Positions 60,714 through 64,000 of a stretch of 64,000 nucleotides of DNA are shown here, piece by piece; the first letter of the stretch is position 1; each line of letters opens with the position of its first letter. The stretch spans positions 1,631,501 through 1,695,500 of the forward strand of contig NZ_CP042261.1 of assembly GCF_007855645.1 (NCBI RefSeq), read 5' to 3'. The notes under the pieces were generated by a model. That model did not search any database. It was not told the origin of the DNA and saw only the letters and a list, made by a program, of their open reading frames with translations. Source of the stretch: Qingshengfaniella alkalisoli (lineage in GTDB: Bacteria; Pseudomonadota; Alphaproteobacteria; Rhodobacterales; Rhodobacteraceae). Both the position numbers and the translations under genes were made by a program.

Positions 60714-61862
60714 ATGGCTGATTTAACCGCCGACCCGATCCCGCCTCAGGGTCCGTCCGACATCCCGACTGACAGCAGCCGTTCCCTGTGGGCGACGGCG
60801 TGGCTGCGCCTGAAGAAGAACACCGCGGCCATGGTGTCGATCTGGGTGCTCGTCTTCATGATCATGGCCGGAATCTTTGGCCCGATGGTCGCTCCGCATT
60901 CCTACAGCGAAGTCTATCCGGAATTCGTCAAGGTCCCCGCATCACTTGAAGCCTATCCGCGCGAAGAGTCGCTGTTGCCCGCAGCCGAGTCGGTCGTAAA
61001 ACGCGCGAGGCTCGAAGCCGACAGTGTCGAAATTGACGGCAGCACACTGCGTGTGACAGCTTCCTCGTCCCGAGAAATCGACCCTCGCGTGACGCGCTAT
61101 GTGGACCGGTCCAACCTGTTCTCGGGCGCACGTATTACTGACCAGTCCGCCGATGGGACCAGCATCACGCTGGAAGCAGATGTCGCGCGCTACCACTTCT
61201 ACTTCGGAACGGACGCCATTGGGCGAGACTTGCTGTCGCGCGTACTCATTTCCGTGCGCATCTCGCTGATGATCGGTGCGCTCGCGACGACCGTGGCCCT
61301 GATCATCGGCGTCACATATGGCGCAACCGCTGGCTATTTCGGGGGTCGCATCGACAATTTGATGATGCGCTTCGTCGATATCCTGTATTCGCTGCCCTTC
61401 ATCTTCTTCGTGATCCTGCTGGTCGTTTTCTTTGGCCGAAACGTCGTGCTGATGTTCATCGCCGTGGGGGCCGTAGAATGGCTGGACATGGCGCGTATCG
61501 TACGCGGACAAACGATCAGCCTGCGCAAACGGGAATTCGTTCAGGCCGCGGATGCGCTTGGCGTCGGTGCCGGTGGCATCCTGCGCAGGCATATCATCCC
61601 CAACACGCTCGGTCCCGTCATCATCTACATGACACTGCTGATCCCCAAGGTGATCTTGCTGGAATCCTTCCTGTCCTTCCTTGGCCTCGGCGTGCAGGAG
61701 CCGCTGACATCGCTCGGTGTGCTGATCTCCGAAGGTGCCAAGGACATGCGCGGCGCGCCCTACATGCTGCTGTTCCCGGCAGCCACACTGACCGTCCTGC
61801 TGTTTGCCCTGAACTTCCTTGGCGATGGCCTGCGCGACGCACTCGACCCGAAGGACCGCTGA
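60714..61862 (+). CDS. oppC: Oligopeptide ABC transporter permease OppC, with periplasmic insert
   Basis: A 382-residue permease. A first helix (about 42-62) is followed by an insert of about 90 residues (about 70-155) rich in Glu, Arg and Val before the usual GTDAIGRDLLSRVLISVRISL segment and five helices, with the EAA loop REFVQAADALGVGAGGILRRHIIPNTLGPV. The insert is longer than in E. coli OppC and presumably forms a periplasmic domain. It starts nine bases after oppB. Confidence 0.92.
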   Translation: MADLTADPIPPQGPSDIPTDSSRSLWATAWLRLKKNTAAMVSIWVLVFMIMAGIFGPMVAPHSYSEVYPEFVKVPASLEAYPREESLLPAAESVVKRARLEADSVEIDGSTLRVTASSSREIDPRVTRYVDRSNLFSGARITDQSADGTSITLEADVARYHFYFGTDAIGRDLLSRVLISVRISLMIGALATTVALIIGVTYGATAGYFGGRIDNLMMRFVDILYSLPFIFFVILLVVFFGRNVVLMFIAVGAVEWLDMARIVRGQTISLRKREFVQAADALGVGAGGILRRHIIPNTLGPVIIYMTLLIPKVILLESFLSFLGLGVQEPLTSLGVLISEGAKDMRGAPYMLLFPAATLTVLLFALNFLGDGLRDALDPKDR

Positions 61863-61863
61863 T

Positions 61864-63492
61864 ATGACCGATGAAATCGTTCTCGACATCAAGGACATCA
61901 CCGTTTCCTTCGACACGCCGGATGGCGACGTTCAGGCCGTGCGCGGCGTGAACATGCAAGTCCGGCGCGGCGAAACCGTGGCCGTGGTGGGCGAATCCGG
62001 CTCTGGCAAGAGCCAGGCGATGATGGCGTCGATGGGGCTGCTGGCCTCGAACGGCAAAGCGACAGGGTCCGCGAAATACCGCGATACCGAACTGCTCGGC
62101 ATGCCGAAATCGAAACTGGACAAGATCCGCGGCGCCAAGGTCACGATGATCTTTCAGGAACCGATGACCTCGCTAGATCCGCTTTATACGATCGAGCGCC
62201 AGATCGCGGAACCGCTGATGGTGCATGGCGGATTGAGCCGATCCAAGGCTAGGGCACGCGCGCTGGAACTACTGGAACTGGTCAAGATCCCCAACGCCAG
62301 GGATCGCCTGTCCGCCTATCCGCACGAGATGTCGGGTGGCCAGCGTCAACGCGTGATGATCGCCATGGCACTGGCCAATGACCCGGATCTGCTGATCGCG
62401 GACGAACCGACCACCGCGCTCGACGTGACAATCCAGGCCGAAATCCTCGGATTGCTGGCGCAGCTTCAGAAGAAGCTCGGCATGGCGATCCTGTTCATTA
62501 CGCATGATCTGGGCATCGTGGAGGCCTTCGCCGACCGCGTCTACGTCATGCGCCACGGCAAGGTCGTCGAAGAAGGCCCGACCGAGCAGATCTTCAACCG
62601 CCCGGCGGAGCCCTATACACGCATGCTTCTTGACGCCGAACCGGAAGGCCGAAAAGCCCCCGTGCCGGACAGCGCCGACGTCGTCCTTCAGGCCGAGAAC
62701 ATGCACGTGACCTTTGGCCAGCCGGGTGGCCTTTTGCGCAGCTCGACTGAGATTCATGCCGTGAAGGGTGTCGGCCTGACGTTACGCGCCGGCCAAACAA
62801 TCGGCATCGTGGGCGAAAGCGGGTCCGGCAAATCCACCCTGGGGCGCGCAATCCTGCAATTGCTGCCCGCCGATGGTCGCGTCGTCTTTGCGGGCACGGA
62901 CATCAGCGGATTTGACCGTCGCCAGATGCGCCCCTACCGCAAGTCGCTGCAGGTGGTGTTCCAAGATCCTTATGGGTCGCTCAGCCCCCGTATGACGGTA
63001 GGCGAGATCATCACCGAAGGTCTATTGGTCCATGCCCCTGAAATCAGCGCAAAGGAACGTGACAAACGCGCCATTCAGGCGCTGAAAGAGGTGGATCTTG
63101 ACCCCGCCGTGCGCAACCGCTTTCCGCATGAATTCTCGGGTGGGCAACGGCAGCGTATCGCGATTGCCCGCGCGCTTGTCCTGAAGCCCGGCGTGATCGT
63201 TTTGGACGAGCCGACCTCCGCGCTTGACAGGTCTGTCCAGAAACAGGTCATCACGCTTCTACGGGATCTGCAGGACAAGTACGGACTGTCCTATGTCTTC
63301 ATCAGCCACGACCTCGCTGTCGTGCAGGCACTGTCCGACTACGTGATCGTAATGAAGTCAGGTCAGGTTGTGGATCAGGGCACGACCGAAAAGATCTTCG
63401 AATCTCCCGACAGCGATTACACGCAGCGCCTGATGCGCGCGGCATTCGAGCTGCGCGAAGTGCTCAACCAACAGGCGAAAGGGGCGGCCTGA
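61864..63492 (+). CDS. Fused oligopeptide ABC transporter ATPase OppDF
   Basis: A 542-residue protein joining two ABC domains, the equivalents of OppD and OppF. First domain: Walker A GESGSGKS (about 43-50), signature [15 protein letters not shown], Walker [13 protein letters not shown]. Second: Walker A GESGSGKS (about 317-324), signature [15 protein letters not shown], Walker [16 protein letters not shown] 61864 lies two bases after the oppC stop. It energises the OppBC pair. Confidence 0.94.
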   Translation: MTDEIVLDIKDITVSFDTPDGDVQAVRGVNMQVRRGETVAVVGESGSGKSQAMMASMGLLASNGKATGSAKYRDTELLGMPKSKLDKIRGAKVTMIFQEPMTSLDPLYTIERQIAEPLMVHGGLSRSKARARALELLELVKIPNARDRLSAYPHEMSGGQRQRVMIAMALANDPDLLIADEPTTALDVTIQAEILGLLAQLQKKLGMAILFITHDLGIVEAFADRVYVMRHGKVVEEGPTEQIFNRPAEPYTRMLLDAEPEGRKAPVPDSADVVLQAENMHVTFGQPGGLLRSSTEIHAVKGVGLTLRAGQTIGIVGESGSGKSTLGRAILQLLPADGRVVFAGTDISGFDRRQMRPYRKSLQVVFQDPYGSLSPRMTVGEIITEGLLVHAPEISAKERDKRAIQALKEVDLDPAVRNRFPHEFSGGQRQRIAIARALVLKPGVIVLDEPTSALDRSVQKQVITLLRDLQDKYGLSYVFISHDLAVVQALSDYVIVMKSGQVVDQGTTEKIFESPDSDYTQRLMRAAFELREVLNQQAKGAA

Positions 63493-63501
63493 CCGCCCTC
63501 G

Positions 63502-63966
63502 TCACCCTTTGTGCGCCTTCATCCCTTCGACGGCTTCGTTGATCTGCGACCGGATGGAGGCGTATGCCTCTTCATTCGCGTCCCGTGCCGCATCGGCCAG
63601 CTTGCGCATCAACCCGAGCGCTTTCTCGACGGCCTCACCATAGGCTTCGGTCTTTTCCGTCATCGCGGCCGGCCCTGCATTCTTCTCGATCCATTCGGCC
63701 TGTTCGCGTGCCGCCGCAGTCAGTTGGCCGAAAATATCCATCTGCTTTTCCAGCAAATCCTTGTAGGCATTTGCTGCCGCCTTGTTTGCCTCAATCATAG
63801 TGTCGAAGTTCTTGCGATTGGAGTCCATCACCGAACTCATGTCGAAGGCCGCGCTCTTTTGCGGCTCGAACATTTCGAACATGCGCGAAGGGTTGAACAT
63901 CTTGCTGACCTCGTCGGGATCAAACATTTTCATCATCGCACTGTAGTCGAATGGATTGGTCGCCAT
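63502..63966 (-). CDS. Phasin-family protein
   Basis: A 154-residue helical protein of the phasin family, which coats polyhydroxyalkanoate granules: FDYSAMMKMFDPDEVSKMFN at the N-terminus, then NFDTMIEANKAAANAYKDLLEKQMDIFGQLTAAAREQAEWIEK, the core helix motif, and a C-terminal segment with AYASIRSQINEAVEGMK. It is convergent with oppDF. No PHA synthase gene is visible in the window; it presumably lies beyond the right edge. Confidence 0.85.
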   Translation of the reverse strand: MATNPFDYSAMMKMFDPDEVSKMFNPSRMFEMFEPQKSAAFDMSSVMDSNRKNFDTMIEANKAAANAYKDLLEKQMDIFGQLTAAAREQAEWIEKNAGPAAMTEKTEAYGEAVEKALGLMRKLADAARDANEEAYASIRSQINEAVEGMKAHKG

Positions 63967-64000
63967 GGGTTGTCTCCAGATCTGCCTGCGTTCCGCTTGG

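Overview
The window is a chromosomal segment of an alphaproteobacterium, most likely of the Roseobacter group (Rhodobacteraceae). This rests on moderately high GC, the mreBCD-mrdA-rodA cell-shape operon, the PhyR-NepR-EcfG general stress response, TRAP transporters, a CCUCCUCCC-loop ('cuckoo'/CcsR-type) small RNA, a PopZ/TolC-era gene neighbourhood and small conserved proteins typical of the family. Almost all of it is dense, chromosome-type coding sequence, with many 1-8 nt start/stop overlaps that help fix gene starts.

Layout. 1-2.7 kb: a Tat-exported metallo-beta-lactamase-fold hydrolase and glutamine-dependent NAD synthetase. 2.9-6.2 kb: an exported 18-repeat MORN protein, then leuA preceded by a complete leucine attenuator (28-aa leader peptide plus mutually exclusive hairpins). 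6.4-12 kb: mreB-mreC-mreD-mrdA-rodA. 12-20 kb: sseB-like gene, a uracil-DNA-glycosylase-fold gene, and the moxR-DUF58-DUF4381-batA-batB/C-batD operon on the minus strand, with batD carrying a one-base frameshift. 20-24.5 kb: a patchy accessory stretch bounded by tRNA-Cys, with a cuckoo-type sRNA, exoD, a PACE efflux gene, a truncated glyoxalase-fold gene and an orphan TonB siderophore receptor. 24.7-33.1 kb: pcm-tolC, small conserved genes, efp, rpmG, rnpB, an AmpD-like amidase with an Excalibur-type lipoprotein, gatA-gatC and a UPF0173 hydrolase. 33.1-40.6 kb: a TRAP transporter (dctM frameshifted) facing an IclR regulator and a thiolase / acyl-CoA ligase / double-PCC-domain operon. 40.6-48.9 kb: tadA, rluB, then an envelope-stress-like operon (26-aa membrane peptide, XpaC, TelA, DUF2927 lipoprotein, SPFH protein, zinc-ribbon membrane protein) running into a PfkB kinase and dtd. 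49-54.7 kb: a LysR regulator, gpsA, csbD and the general stress response locus (sensor kinase, ecfG, nepR, phyR) with two perfect GGAAC-N16-CGTT promoters. 54.7-64 kb: glpD-glpK, an oligopeptide ABC transporter (oppABCDF) and a phasin.

The most distinctive items are the TelA/XpaC/SPFH/zinc-ribbon operon with its overlooked small membrane peptide, the leuA attenuator, the stand-alone cuckoo RNA, and two single-base frameshifts (batD, dctM), both in G/C homopolymers. All functional calls come from reading motifs and neighbourhood; no database search was run.
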